Source of the DNA: Vibrio panuliri | GTDB lineage: Bacteria > Pseudomonadota > Gammaproteobacteria > Enterobacterales > Vibrionaceae | Reading direction: 5' to 3' | Assembly (NCBI RefSeq): GCF_009938205.1 | Contig: NZ_AP019655.1 | Coordinates: 372,001 to 436,000, forward strand | DNA: 64,000 nt | Part shown: positions 34,574-44,413 of the stretch, piece by piece | Position numbering within the stretch: position 1 is the stretch's first letter | Layout: each line of letters starts with the position of its first letter | The notes under the pieces: generated by a model | Database searches by the model: none | Told to the model about the DNA's origin: nothing | What the model saw: only the letters and a program-made list of their open reading frames with translations | Program-made: the position numbers and the translations under genes

Positions 34574-34917
34574 TCGTATATCCAGTCGAAGCGGGAACTA
34601 TAGACTTTTTAGTATTGGTACTTTGTTAACCTTTACATTGCACAAAGTGTTTTTAAGCACATTTTCTTTGAGGTCAGGTGATAGACTGAAATTATCTTAG
34701 CAATCACGCTAGAGCTTGCTGCACATTAAGGAAATAGTCTGCTGCCCTAAATAATCCAATAGGCAGTTGAGCAAACTTCAATGGCCTATTTGCAGGGGGA
34801 CCCGACACAACTATAAAACAAGTTGTGTCGCAAGTTGTTTCTGCCTAGAAATGAGTTTGCAAGAAATGGGGAGCACCGAGCAAGTTTTTGCCCCGACGAT
34901 TTCTCTGATATGCTGTT
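34574..34917. other. Spacer with inverted repeat before the toxin-like gene
   Basis: No gene is visible. CGACACAACT (34803-34812) and AGTTGTGTCG (34821-34830) form a perfect 10-bp inverted repeat without a T run. It could be an operator or a remnant of a mobile element. Confidence 0.5.
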
Positions 34918-35991
34918 ATGTATTCAGTTTTTATTATCTTAAAATCAATGCTCTACGACGTCTTTAACAAAAATAAACTTCATGAATGTCCCATAGGCCA
35001 TCAAAATCCCGAAACATGTCCATGTTCAAGTTGTCATGAAGCTCGGCGCTTTGCCGAATCAGATGCAGCGTTAAAACGTGCAATCGCAAAAAACTTTGCT
35101 CCAACTGGCTCTTTAATACCAGCGAAGCGAGCTGTCTATAAAGAAGAAGTACGAAAAGAAACGCCAAAAGAAAAAATAGAGAGGCAAAGAAAAGAAAGAT
35201 ATCAGGAGCGAGATAAAGAATGGGAACAGATTAAGCGCAGTTTATCTCAACAGGCCTATGATTTAACAGAAAAAGAATGGAGTGATGATTTACAAAATCA
35301 AGCTAGAGAATATCAGTGGGATACGTCTCAGCAAGAGAACGTTAGCATTGCAGTACTGACCGTTGCAGAGGCGAACGAGTATCTCGATTTACTCATCAAA
35401 GACACACACGGAGAGCTTTCTAGAGGTAAGGACTACACAGGCGTTGGAATGGGGCTTAAAGGAGCTTATGAAGTTTCTAAGGAGCTTGGTGGATGGGGGG
35501 CAACAGCTAAAGCAGTAGACATAAATGGTACGATGAATATTGTAATCGAGAAGTACAAACCTCGGTATCTAGATTTAGGTGTTCGTTGGAAAGAAGCAAC
35601 TCCCAAGATGCTTAAGATTGGGTATGCATTGAATACTGTCCAAGGTAACATTAGCTTCTTACGTGGAAATATTTATGTAGAAATTGTGTTTAGTGGTGCG
35701 GTTAATACGGTTGACTATATATTGCATGATGAGAAGACGTTGGGTGAAGTTTTAGGGCAACTCTCGGCGGATTTTGTAAAAGGGGCTGTAGCTGGTGTAG
35801 CAGCTCAAGGAGTTCTTTTGGCGTCTCGTGCTGCTGTAGGGGTGTTGTTTGGGTTTTCTTTACCCGCAGCTATTGGGCTAGGTTTATTTGCTTATTCCGC
35901 ATTCAAGATCGGAGGATATATCTCTGACTTAGATGATAAGTATGAGTTCACTAAACCAATGAAAGAAAAAGTTGAGTCTTTAATTGATTAA
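34918..35991 (+). CDS. Putative membrane-acting toxin or effector C-terminal module
   Basis: I do not recognise a named family. The 357-residue frame has a Cys-rich N-terminus (HECPIGHQNPETCPCSSCHEARR), a highly charged helical stretch at about 75-120, a mixed domain to about 285, then glycine/alanine-rich hydrophobic helices (KGAVAGVAAQGVLLASRA and LPAAIGLGLFAYSAFKIGG) typical of pore-forming or membrane-inserting toxins. A stop codon lies only nine bases upstream of the ATG, and no ribosome site is visible, so the frame may be an orphan C-terminal piece of a larger effector. The next gene starts one base after its stop and encodes a small multi-helix membrane protein, as immunity genes often do. 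It sits directly behind repeat copy B. Confidence 0.5.
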   Translation: MYSVFIILKSMLYDVFNKNKLHECPIGHQNPETCPCSSCHEARRFAESDAALKRAIAKNFAPTGSLIPAKRAVYKEEVRKETPKEKIERQRKERYQERDKEWEQIKRSLSQQAYDLTEKEWSDDLQNQAREYQWDTSQQENVSIAVLTVAEANEYLDLLIKDTHGELSRGKDYTGVGMGLKGAYEVSKELGGWGATAKAVDINGTMNIVIEKYKPRYLDLGVRWKEATPKMLKIGYALNTVQGNISFLRGNIYVEIVFSGAVNTVDYILHDEKTLGEVLGQLSADFVKGAVAGVAAQGVLLASRAAVGVLFGFSLPAAIGLGLFAYSAFKIGGYISDLDDKYEFTKPMKEKVESLID

Positions 35992-35992
35992 T

Positions 35993-36406
35993 ATGCTGGA
36001 ATTTATTAGAAAAATCGCGGCTTTGATATTCCTAGTTATTGTTGTGCTATGGTGTGCCTTAGGAATATATGATTTTAACAATGTTGTAGAAGGTGTGGGA
36101 ACTGAGCCTGTTATAAAAATATCAGGATATTTTAACAATACGTCCTCATTTGTCTTGTTTGGTTTCTTTTTACCCTCTATACCAATGGCATTGATTAATG
36201 TAATTACTGGTGCTCAGCTTCCAAGGTTAACTTTAAGGTTAATGCTATTAGGATCGTTATTTTTTGCATTAATAGGTCACTATATGGATGCAGCTTTAAG
36301 GCAAGGAATAAAAACATCAAGTTACGTCGAATGTACCGCTGATCGAGAGCTATCCTTGAAACACTCAAGTAGAACATACGCCCTCAACTCCAAGTTGTGT
36401 GACTAA
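35993..36406 (+). CDS. Putative immunity protein with about four membrane helices
   Basis: A 137-residue inner-membrane protein with helices near 5-25 (IAALIFLVIVVLWCALGIY), 50-70 (FVLFGFFLPSIPMALI), and 80-100 (LMLLGSLFFALIGHYM), and a polar C-terminus containing two Cys. ATG at 35993 lies one base after the upstream stop, so translation is coupled; a TTG nine bases earlier is less likely. The sequence is noticeably AT-rich. Colicin-type and type VI pore-toxin immunity proteins have this size and topology, so immunity is the best guess, based on position and architecture rather than on sequence family. Confidence 0.5.
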   Translation: MLEFIRKIAALIFLVIVVLWCALGIYDFNNVVEGVGTEPVIKISGYFNNTSSFVLFGFFLPSIPMALINVITGAQLPRLTLRLMLLGSLFFALIGHYMDAALRQGIKTSSYVECTADRELSLKHSSRTYALNSKLCD

Positions 36407-36505
36407 TTTTTGTTATATAAAGGCGTGTTAGTGTGTCTATCCTAAATCGCTTTTTTCCATATTTTCACCAGCCCAGAAATATGGCTCAAATAATGCAGCG
36501 ATTAA

Positions 36506-37423
36506 CTAAAGGTTAGACGTGCTTTCGGCGGTTACTAACGCTGTTGCTTGGTTTGTCTTGGCTTTTCGATATTGGTAGTACTGGGTGGATATGTTTGATA
36601 TCACCATAATGAGCATAATCAATAACTGCAGCGAGTTTAGGTTATCACCCATTAGCGTGACACCCAGAAACATTGCCAACATAGGGTTTAATGTTCCGCA
36701 AAAGCTCAGTTCACTTGTTGTGACGAGAGGAATTGAGTAGAAGTACACAGCATAGCTGATAGAGGTCACCCCGATGATTAGCCAGCCTAGAGCGAGCATC
36801 TGCCCAATACTGTCGAAGACAAATGGATTTGCGTATCCTTTTCCTGACAATTGAAAATTAAAATATGCTAAAGGCAGTAGGAATAACCCACCTAAAATTA
36901 GTTGCCACGTCACCAATTTCCACCAGTTGATTTTCTTCATCACTCGGTTAGAAATTATGCTGCCAAATATCAATACGACCATGGCTGAAATAAGGTAGAT
37001 AACGGAATCGACTGAGATAGGGGATGCGCTGCTTTGGAATAGGTAGGCACAGCTGGTAATAAGGATTGCCGATGAGCCAAGTTGTACTCTAGAAGGTTTT
37101 ACTTTGTATACCGTCAGCATAAAAAATAAGCCAACAACTGGCAAAGCCAGCATTGCAACACCAACGAGTGAACTTGGCAGTTTTAAGGCGCTTTTGAACA
37201 GTAGAGTAAAGAAGAGCGCAATGTTAATGAATGCAACTAACGCAATCGCAGGTAGCTCATGAATCTTTGGCAATGTTGGTTTTATCAACAGCAGTAAAAT
37301 ACCAGCAGGTAAGGCTCGCCAAGTCGCGAGTACAAACGGTGACCAATCTCGAAAGTAAGCTGAAATAGTCGCGTAACACGTACCCCAAAGGAGAGGTGCG
37401 AGCATTGCGTAAAATAATCTCAT
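36506..37423 (-). CDS. EamA/DMT family transporter
   Basis: A 305-residue inner-membrane protein with about ten helices and two EamA repeats. The N-terminus MLAPLLWGTCYATISAYF resembles the YedA/RhaT-like entry motif, and the second repeat ends in TSELSFCGTLNPMLAMFLGVTLMGD. It may export an amino acid or metabolite; the substrate is unknown. It lies downstream of the OYE-family reductase on the same strand, with about 180 bases between, so co-transcription is possible but not certain. The ribosome site is weak. Confidence 0.85.
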   Translation of the reverse strand: MRLFYAMLAPLLWGTCYATISAYFRDWSPFVLATWRALPAGILLLLIKPTLPKIHELPAIALVAFINIALFFTLLFKSALKLPSSLVGVAMLALPVVGLFFMLTVYKVKPSRVQLGSSAILITSCAYLFQSSASPISVDSVIYLISAMVVLIFGSIISNRVMKKINWWKLVTWQLILGGLFLLPLAYFNFQLSGKGYANPFVFDSIGQMLALGWLIIGVTSISYAVYFYSIPLVTTSELSFCGTLNPMLAMFLGVTLMGDNLNSLQLLIMLIMVISNISTQYYQYRKAKTNQATALVTAESTSNL

Positions 37424-37605
37424 AACAGTATCTTATTTAGTATAAATTAGCGGCGACGTTACGTTGCATTGTTAAAGGGCTGAAATATAAGCCATTTATT
37501 TGTCTTTCATTGTGATAATCAATAGAAATATCATTAATTAAGCTATAACCCGTTTGCTGTGAAGCGATGTTTGTAGAGAATTGATTATCACAAATCCCAA
37601 GTGTG

Positions 37606-38697
37606 TTAACCGAGCGCCGGATAGTCCGTATAACCGTGTTCATTGCCACCAAACAGCGTTGAGCCATCTAGTTCGGCCAGCGGTTGTTGATGCTTTAAGC
37701 GCTCAACCAAATCTGGGTTAGAAACAAACGGGCGCCCAAACGCCACTAAGTCTGCATAGCCTTTTTCAAGTACTTCATCGGCACGTGCTTGGGTGTAACT
37801 GCCTGCGACAATAATCGTATTTGTGAAGAGCTTACGGAGTTCGACTCGGAAGCTCTCTGGAATAATCGGAGCGTCGTCCCAATCGGCTTCGGACAGGTGC
37901 AGGTAGGCTATGTCACGAGCTTGAAGTTGTTTCGATGCTTCGAGGATGGTCGGCACAATATCTGGACAGTTCATGTCTTTAAAAGTGATGAAAGGCGCAA
38001 GTCGCACTCCCACTTTGTCGGCACCAATAGCATCGCTTACCGCATTGACGACTTCCAATAAAAAACGGATACGGTTTTCGCGGCTACCACCGTAGTTATC
38101 GGTTCTGTGATTTGAGTTGGTGCGTAAGAACTGATCAATCAGGTAACCATTACCGCCATGGATTTCGACGCCGTTGAAGCCAGCTTCAATCGCCCGTTTA
38201 GCGGCATGGGCAAAATCACTCACAACACGGTCAATATCGGCTTGTGTCATGGCTCTTGGCTCTACGCAATCGACCATGCTGCCGTTACCTTGATCGTCGG
38301 CAATCCACACTTGAGTTTCTACCGGTTTTAGTGCCGATGGTGCGATAGGTTGTTGTCCTTTTTGGAAAGTTGGGTGCGATACTCGACCTACATGCCACAA
38401 CTGACAAAACATGGCTGCACCTTGTTCTTTTGCCGCTTGAGTGACGGCTTTCCAGCCAGCTACTTGCTCATCAGTGTATACACCTGGCGTGAAAGAGTAG
38501 CCTTGAGAATCATCAGAAATTTGTGTTGCTTCAGAGATGATCAAGCCCGCAGTTGCACGTTGCTTGTAGTAGGTCGCCATCATTTGGTTTGGAATATTCC
38601 CCGGTTGGCTAGTGCGAGCTCGGGTCATTGGGGCCATTACAACGCGGTTTTGTAGAGCCAGTTTTTTTAAGCGTGCAGGTTCAAAAAGTTTGCTCAT
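37606..38697 (-). CDS. Old yellow enzyme family NADH:flavin oxidoreductase
   Basis: A 363-residue FMN-dependent alkene reductase (NemA/XenA type). Features are the APMTRARTSQPGNIPN start of the barrel, the substrate-binding His and Asn in HGGNGYLIDQFLRT near 180, the TDNYGGS loop, and the phosphate-binding VAFGRPFVSNPDL near the end. Such enzymes reduce activated alkenes and nitro compounds with NAD(P)H and often serve detoxification of electrophiles. AAGGAA lies six bases before ATG. A LysR gene is divergent 121 bases away and is the likely regulator. Confidence 0.93.
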   Translation of the reverse strand: MSKLFEPARLKKLALQNRVVMAPMTRARTSQPGNIPNQMMATYYKQRATAGLIISEATQISDDSQGYSFTPGVYTDEQVAGWKAVTQAAKEQGAAMFCQLWHVGRVSHPTFQKGQQPIAPSALKPVETQVWIADDQGNGSMVDCVEPRAMTQADIDRVVSDFAHAAKRAIEAGFNGVEIHGGNGYLIDQFLRTNSNHRTDNYGGSRENRIRFLLEVVNAVSDAIGADKVGVRLAPFITFKDMNCPDIVPTILEASKQLQARDIAYLHLSEADWDDAPIIPESFRVELRKLFTNTIIVAGSYTQARADEVLEKGYADLVAFGRPFVSNPDLVERLKHQQPLAELDGSTLFGGNEHGYTDYPALG

Positions 38698-38818
38698 GAT
38701 CGGTTCCTTAAATTTCGTTTCAAGGTCGCCAGTATATTCACTAGAAGAAATTTGATAATTGGGTAAAATTTGAATTGATTATTTAGATATACCGAATGAT
38801 GTTGCGTGAGGGAATCGC

Positions 38819-39775
38819 ATGGACAAATTTTCAGATATGACGCTGTTTGCCAGTATTGTTAAGAATCAAGGGTTGGCAGCGGCAGGCAGAGAGCTAGGTT
38901 TATCACCCGCAACGGTAACGGCGAGATTGCAGTCACTGGAAGAGCGTTATGGAGTGAAACTGCTCAATCGTAGTACAAGGCATCTTTCGTTAACCGATTC
39001 TGGCGCCATGTACCATCAAGCGTGTCTGGAAATTATCGACAGCGTCAAAGAGATGGAAAACTTGCTCCAAACTGGAAATAAAGAAGTACGCGGGACGCTA
39101 AAAATTTCCGCTCCTCGTGACATTGGTAAGCAATACATTTCTCCGATTGTGTCGGAGTTTAGCCAGCTTTATCCTGATGTAATTCCCTATCTGTATTTAA
39201 ACGATAACTTATCAAACTTGGCAGAATCTGGTTTGGATATCGTTATCCGATATGGGGAACTAGCGGACAGCAACCTTATTTCTCGTAAACTGGCGTCCAG
39301 TCGTCGAGTACTTTGTGCGTCTCCTCAATACCTGATGAAGAATGGTACGCCGATCACGCCACAGGATTTAGCTCAGCACGATTGCCTAGCCATGGTTCGC
39401 AGCAATGAAGAACTAAAAACATGGCATTTTCAGGATGACGAGCAACACAATGTTATTACGGTCGTGCCAAAGCGTTTTTCTGATGATGGTGAAGTGATTC
39501 GTCAATGGGCGTTGGATGGGGCGGGTATCGCGTTGAAATCAATTCTAGATGTGCAAGAAGACATCAAACAGCGTCGCCTAGTGACGGTGTTGGATGGCTA
39601 CATGAAGAATTTCAACGCATCGACTTCTTCAGCAGGCGCTGATTTGAATGCAATTTACCTTAGCCGCAAATATCAACCTAAGCGACTTCGTTTGTTTTTA
39701 GACTTTTTAATTGAGCACTTTGAGAAAAACGCAACTACACCGTCAGTTTTGCATACTGAGTGCCATGACGAATAA
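38819..39775 (+). CDS. LysR family transcriptional regulator
   Basis: A 318-residue LysR protein: winged helix at 1-60 (FASIVKNQGLAAAGRELGLSPATVTARLQSLEERYGVKLLNRSTRHLSLT), linker helix, then the type 2 periplasmic-binding-like effector domain at about 90-295 of the DmlR/AaeR-like group. AGGGA precedes the ATG. It is divergently transcribed from the OYE-family reductase, the usual layout for a LysR and its target. The effector is unknown; an electrophile or quinone is plausible. Confidence 0.92.
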   Translation: MDKFSDMTLFASIVKNQGLAAAGRELGLSPATVTARLQSLEERYGVKLLNRSTRHLSLTDSGAMYHQACLEIIDSVKEMENLLQTGNKEVRGTLKISAPRDIGKQYISPIVSEFSQLYPDVIPYLYLNDNLSNLAESGLDIVIRYGELADSNLISRKLASSRRVLCASPQYLMKNGTPITPQDLAQHDCLAMVRSNEELKTWHFQDDEQHNVITVVPKRFSDDGEVIRQWALDGAGIALKSILDVQEDIKQRRLVTVLDGYMKNFNASTSSAGADLNAIYLSRKYQPKRLRLFLDFLIEHFEKNATTPSVLHTECHDE

Positions 39776-40241
39776 GGTGAATCGTGACAAGACAAGAACG
39801 ACAGTGGCTCACAACGCGTAGTATACAAGGCGGGCTATTTGTCAAAAGGTACATGTCCTGATATTTCAATGGTAATAGGCTTTGGCGTGTAGTGTATGGA
39901 TTATAGGTTTCTAATTAAGTTACTTCGGCTTAGTCTGTTGCGTCATATATAGATGATACACTTTCATTGTTTATGCCAGTGAAATATTATTTTTGGTTTT
40001 TATGAATTATGTGGTTGAGACTTAGTGTGTATCATAGAAAATTTGGATACCAAAACTAGCTAAAGCTTACCCTAATTAAGTTATTGATATTGCTTAGTAA
40101 GATGTCTTTCTGCTTATTTTTAAACGGCACCAAGCAGCTCCTGTATTTTAATACTAATAATGAATCTTTCTTAATTACCAGATAAATTTTGCTGCTTTTA
40201 AACCGCGCGACTATGGAAAAACGTATCATTAAAGGAAATCC
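39776..40241. other. Noncoding stretch before the tricorn-like protease
   Basis: About 466 AT-rich bases with no credible frame or terminator. It presumably carries the protease promoter; AAAGGAAAT just before ATG 40242 is its ribosome site. Confidence 0.4.
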
Positions 40242-43200
40242 ATGAAATTTTCACACTTAGCCCGAACGGGTCTTGTCCTTTTAACTGCAAGTTACTCTTC
40301 TTTGCTTATTGCCCAACCCTATGATGGTTCGTCGTGGTATAGAGATATCGCGATTTCTCCTAACGGTGACCAAATTGCATTTACCTACGGTGGTCAAATC
40401 TGGGCCGCTAGTTCAAAAGGTGGTGATGCGATTCCACTAACAAGTGAGGCGGTATATAGCTCGAATCCAGTGTGGTCTCCTGATGGACAATCGTTGGCAT
40501 ACGAGTCTAATCAGTACGGTCCGGGTGATGTGTTTGTTTTGAATATGAACACTCAAAGATCTCAGCGCTTAACTTTCCATGCTAGTAAGGACACCCCATA
40601 TTCCTTTAGCACGGATGGAAGCCAAGTATTGTTCCAATCTCGTCGGATTGGTAACGGTGATAGCGAACTAAATAACGGCTTTTTTGGTCGTTCATATCGA
40701 CTCTACAAAGTTCCAGCAGCAGGCGGAAGAGAGCAAGTCGTGTTAGAGAACTCCGTGAGCAGTTATTCGATTTCTCATGATGGTCGTCAGGCTTTGTATA
40801 CCGATTTACCTTCTTATACTGAACAACAATGGCGCAAAGGCGCTCAATCCGATGCAGCAAGGGATATCTGGAAATATAACGTCAAAACTCATAAACATAC
40901 GCGACTAACTACGTTTAGAGGGGAAGATCGCGACGCTGTCTGGTCTGAGGATGATCAGTCATTATATTTCCTATCTGAACGTTCAGGTAGTTTCAACATC
41001 TGGAAGCAATCTTTGACAGGGCTTGAAGATGATGCGGTTGCTGTGACTCATCATCAAAAGTTGCCCGTGAGGTTTTTATCGATTAGTAAACAAGGTGATT
41101 TAGCTTATGGTTTTGACGGTGGGATTTGGCTGAAGAAGAAGGGCGATAAGGACGCGCACGAAGTTGACATCAAAATTCGTAAAGCACGAAGTGATACAAG
41201 TACGAGCAACGTTAATTTTGCCTATCAAATTACTGAACTTGCGGTATCACCAACAGCTCCTGAAGTCGCAGTAGTGGCACGAGGGGAGATTTTTGTAATT
41301 TCCACGTTGACTGGCGAGTCACGTCGATTGACCAATACCCCGCAAGCAGAAAGGAACATTTCGTTCTCTAGTGATGGAATGACATTGGTTTATGGCTCTG
41401 AGCGTGCGGGGAACTGGGATTTATTTGCAAGTCATATCGGTGATCAAGATAAGAGCTTTCTGACGGCAAGCCAGCTAACAGAGCAGCAACTCACGGATAC
41501 ACCTGTCGATGAGAGCCAACCTGTGTTGTCCCGTGACGACAAACGTATCGCATTTAGAGAGTCGAGAAATACGTTGAAAGTGATGACTCTTGAAGATGGT
41601 GCTACGACGACACTCCTGAATAGTCAATCTATGTACTCATATGACGATTCTGATTGGCGTTATCAGTGGTCACCAGATGGGCAGTATATTGTATCTCGTG
41701 ATGGTAGTACGTTGAGTGCCAATAATATTGTTTTGCTTGATAGTAATGGCGAGAAAAAGCCGATTATATTGAGCAACAGCGGATTTATTCAGTTTGAACC
41801 AAAGTTCTCCGACGATGGTCAGGTGGTTTATTGGACTTCAGACAAAGACGGATTGACAGAGTTGGATGGCAGTATCGTTAATGGTGACGTATACGCGGTT
41901 GTTTTAAATAAACAAACGGAAGAGAATCTGAGCCTATCTCAAGACCAAGCTTGGTTAGCAGAGCAAGAAAAGCAAGCTTCTAAACCAGACTCAAAAACTT
42001 TGGTCGATGTCGCCGATATTCAAGACAGAATTCATCGTTTAACGCCATATTCTATGTCTGTCTTGGAGAGCTACCTTTCTCCTGATAACACTGAAATGGT
42101 TGTAGCCAATCAACGAGGTGATGATATCGAATTTGTGCATTTAAACCTCTTAACGGGTGAGCACGAAGTGATGTTCACGCGCTCTGCAGATGATATTCAA
42201 GCCATGATGGTCACACCTGATAGATCGTTCTTAATGCTTGTTGGTCATGGACAACTAGAGAAAATCGATCTGGCAAATGGCGCGAGTGATGGCGTTCATT
42301 TTAGCCTAGATGCTGAATATGATTTTGCGAAAGAAACGCAGTACATGTTTGACCATGTATGGCGATTGACCAAGACGAAATTCTACGACAAGAACTTACA
42401 TGGTGTGGACTGGGATTGGTACAGAGATGCCTATGCCAAACACTTGAGCAGCATACATAACTATACCGACTTTGCACAACTGTTGAGTGAGTTTGCCGGA
42501 GAACTCAATGCATCTCATACAGGCTCTACGTATAGCGGACATCCTAGTAACTGGGCATCACCAGCATCCCTTGGCATTATTTATGATGATAAATATCAAG
42601 GCAAAGGCGTAAGAGTCCGCAGTGTATTACTCGATGGGCCAGCCGATTTAACGAGCAATCCGATTAAAGCTGGTAGCATTATATACTCCGTCAACGGGGT
42701 AGATATTCTACCCGGTCAGGATATTTATCCATTGCTTAATAACCTTGAAGGTAAGGTCACTCGATTATCTGTCCTTACGCCAGGAAACAAGAAAGCGATA
42801 GCCGTCACTGTGAAGCCAATCTCGTTGTCTGAGGAAGCGAAACTCTCGTATAAACGTTGGATAACGGAGCGTGAAGAGCTGACCAATAAGTTATCAAATG
42901 GGCGCATAGGTTATATTCATATCCCAGAAATGGGTAATGATTCATATCGTCAGCTTGTCAATAATTTGTTTGGTCGATACCGAGACAAAGAAGCGGTTGT
43001 CATTGACGTTCGATACAATGTCGGCGGAAACTTACATGATCAAATAATGAACGTATTATCTGGAGTAAGACATAGCTCCGCGGTATCGAGAGACGGCTAT
43101 TCAGCAGGCTTATTTCCACTTCGTCGTTGGGCAAAACCAAGTATTATGTTAGCGAATGCCTCGAGTTACTCAGATGGTTCAGTGGTACCTTATTTCTATC

Positions 43201-43457
43201 AGAAAGAGGGAATTGGAAAGCTGGTGGGTGAACGTGTTCCTGGAACTGGAACCTACGTGCTTTGGGAAAATCAGCAAGAACCATTGTTAGACTTTGGCGT
43301 GCCTCAACTCGGTTTTAAAAATGAGCAGGGTGAATGGTTTGAGAACAATGAGGTGAAACCCGATGTCTTGGTTTACAACTCACCTGAAGATGCAGCCTTA
43401 AACAAAGATACTCAGTTAAGGGTTGCGATTGAGGAGCTGTTGACTGAGCTGAACTAA
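40242..43457 (+). CDS. Tricorn-type protease, exported
   Basis: A 1071-residue homologue of archaeal tricorn protease. A signal peptide covers about 1-25 (LVLLTASYSSLLIAQ), so it acts in the periplasm or at the envelope. Then come two beta-propellers with TolB-like blades (SPNGDQIAFTYGGQIW, SPDGQSLAYES, SFSSDGMTLVYGSERAGNWD), a mixed domain with His759 in NASHTGS, a PDZ domain near 775-860, and the S41-like core with the probable nucleophile Ser975 in NASSYSDGSVVP. The family degrades oligopeptides to short peptides. It is monocistronic. The propellers gate substrate access in the archaeal enzyme; that role here is inferred. Confidence 0.93.
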   Translation: MKFSHLARTGLVLLTASYSSLLIAQPYDGSSWYRDIAISPNGDQIAFTYGGQIWAASSKGGDAIPLTSEAVYSSNPVWSPDGQSLAYESNQYGPGDVFVLNMNTQRSQRLTFHASKDTPYSFSTDGSQVLFQSRRIGNGDSELNNGFFGRSYRLYKVPAAGGREQVVLENSVSSYSISHDGRQALYTDLPSYTEQQWRKGAQSDAARDIWKYNVKTHKHTRLTTFRGEDRDAVWSEDDQSLYFLSERSGSFNIWKQSLTGLEDDAVAVTHHQKLPVRFLSISKQGDLAYGFDGGIWLKKKGDKDAHEVDIKIRKARSDTSTSNVNFAYQITELAVSPTAPEVAVVARGEIFVISTLTGESRRLTNTPQAERNISFSSDGMTLVYGSERAGNWDLFASHIGDQDKSFLTASQLTEQQLTDTPVDESQPVLSRDDKRIAFRESRNTLKVMTLEDGATTTLLNSQSMYSYDDSDWRYQWSPDGQYIVSRDGSTLSANNIVLLDSNGEKKPIILSNSGFIQFEPKFSDDGQVVYWTSDKDGLTELDGSIVNGDVYAVVLNKQTEENLSLSQDQAWLAEQEKQASKPDSKTLVDVADIQDRIHRLTPYSMSVLESYLSPDNTEMVVANQRGDDIEFVHLNLLTGEHEVMFTRSADDIQAMMVTPDRSFLMLVGHGQLEKIDLANGASDGVHFSLDAEYDFAKETQYMFDHVWRLTKTKFYDKNLHGVDWDWYRDAYAKHLSSIHNYTDFAQLLSEFAGELNASHTGSTYSGHPSNWASPASLGIIYDDKYQGKGVRVRSVLLDGPADLTSNPIKAGSIIYSVNGVDILPGQDIYPLLNNLEGKVTRLSVLTPGNKKAIAVTVKPISLSEEAKLSYKRWITEREELTNKLSNGRIGYIHIPEMGNDSYRQLVNNLFGRYRDKEAVVIDVRYNVGGNLHDQIMNVLSGVRHSSAVSRDGYSAGLFPLRRWAKPSIMLANASSYSDGSVVPYFYQKEGIGKLVGERVPGTGTYVLWENQQEPLLDFGVPQLGFKNEQGEWFENNEVKPDVLVYNSPEDAALNKDTQLRVAIEELLTELN

Positions 43458-43491
43458 AAAGGCAAAAGCCTAATTAAACGCTCTCCCTTTT

Positions 43492-43522
43492 AAGGCCTTT
43501 GGACAAGAGTCCAAGGGCCTTA
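43492..43522 (+). terminator. Hairpin after the tricorn-like gene
   Basis: TAAGGCCTTTGGAC pairs with GTCCAAGGGCCTTA with one wobble pair around AAGA. There is no long T run, so it may act as a 3' stabiliser as well as a terminator. Confidence 0.55.
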
Positions 43523-43590
43523 TATCAACTCACATGTTTGAAGTTGTTAACTGTCTAGATAGTCTAACGACATCATGATGGTTTTTAATC

Positions 43591-43992
43591 TTAATCAAAA
43601 TTGTTGTGGGTTAACCGCGCCCACTCTTCACTGCTTGGTCCTACCACGCACTCGCCATCAACGCGCATCTTTAACCTTAGTTTACAACGCTGGGTAACAT
43701 CTCGGAATTCAATTGCCGGCAAGTGACGCACGGAATTCACGAGTGATATCCAATACATGTCGTTGTGTGTTTTGAGCGTATAGTAAACCCACTTCCCGCG
43801 CTTTTCTTGAAGTAACAATCCTGCCTTAAACAACATCTTAAGATTACGAGAAACGTTGTATTGCGTTTCACCCGTCACGTCCATTGCTTCCGCGACAGTG
43901 ATTTTTTGATCAACATGGATCAGCAGCCAAAACAATTTTAGCCGATGAGGCTCAGCCAACGCCTTTAATGCATCAAGATATTGTGCGTCCAT
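43591..43992 (-). CDS. ArsR family transcriptional regulator
   Basis: A 133-residue winged-helix repressor with the ArsR core at about 5-85 (YLDALKALAEPHRLKLFWLL, VAEAMDVTGETQYNVSRNLKMLFKAGLLLQEKRGKWVYYTL). The metal-binding CxC of the arsenic sensor is absent; two Cys lie in the C-terminal extension (QRCKLRLKMRVDGEC), so it senses through another site. It follows the small membrane gene by three bases and is divergent from a permease of the ArsP-like family. Autoregulation and control of that permease are expected. Confidence 0.88.
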   Translation of the reverse strand: MDAQYLDALKALAEPHRLKLFWLLIHVDQKITVAEAMDVTGETQYNVSRNLKMLFKAGLLLQEKRGKWVYYTLKTHNDMYWISLVNSVRHLPAIEFRDVTQRCKLRLKMRVDGECVVGPSSEEWARLTHNNFD

Positions 43993-43995
43993 TTA

Positions 43996-44268
43996 TCATC
44001 CTTTCTTTTTTCTCATGCTCACGAACATTATCACCATACCAATCAAAAATACTACGCCGGAGTGTGTTGCATGGAAGGCTAACTCCGCCTTACTCGCACC
44101 AGTAAACAATGCATACCAGAAGAAGGGGCAAAATAATCCGAGTAACGCAATGTTACGTCCGGCGCGGGTTTGGTCTGAGATATCTTCACCATTTATTAAG
44201 GCGCTGAAGACCTTGAACATATGGCTGTATGCACACCACTTGGCTAAGTTATTTATTGTGGCTTTCAT
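43996..44268 (-). CDS. Small membrane protein in the ArsR operon
   Basis: A 90-residue protein with two predicted membrane helices (IALLGLFCPFFWYALFTGA and GVVFLIGMVIMFVSM) separated by a short loop and ending in a basic tail. I do not recognise a family with certainty. It is the first gene of a two-gene operon with the ArsR regulator and lies opposite the permease gene, so it probably belongs to the same metal or metabolite efflux response. Confidence 0.65.
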   Translation of the reverse strand: MKATINNLAKWCAYSHMFKVFSALINGEDISDQTRAGRNIALLGLFCPFFWYALFTGASKAELAFHATHSGVVFLIGMVIMFVSMRKKKG

Positions 44269-44321
44269 TTTTCACGTTCTCGAATTTATGTTTGATGGCC
44301 AGATTATACACAAAAAAACAA

Positions 44322-44345
44322 ATAAATACACACTTGCGCATTTAT
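44322..44345. promoter_or_regulatory. Possible ArsR operator
   Basis: An imperfect dyad ATAAAT-N12-ATTTAT lies between the divergent ArsR operon and the permease, in AT-rich DNA. The form resembles ArsR-family 12-2-12 sites, but the arms are short and chance is possible. Confidence 0.3.
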
Positions 44346-44413
44346 GCATTTGATCGTATCGTTCATCAGCTAACTTAATTTTAGTACTTGCTAATAAACT
44401 AGAAGGTGATGTT

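Noticed and set aside
34482..34700. 72-codon frame at the end of repeat copy B
   Set aside because: It overlaps the zinc-ribbon tail in another frame, and its second half has no protein-like character.
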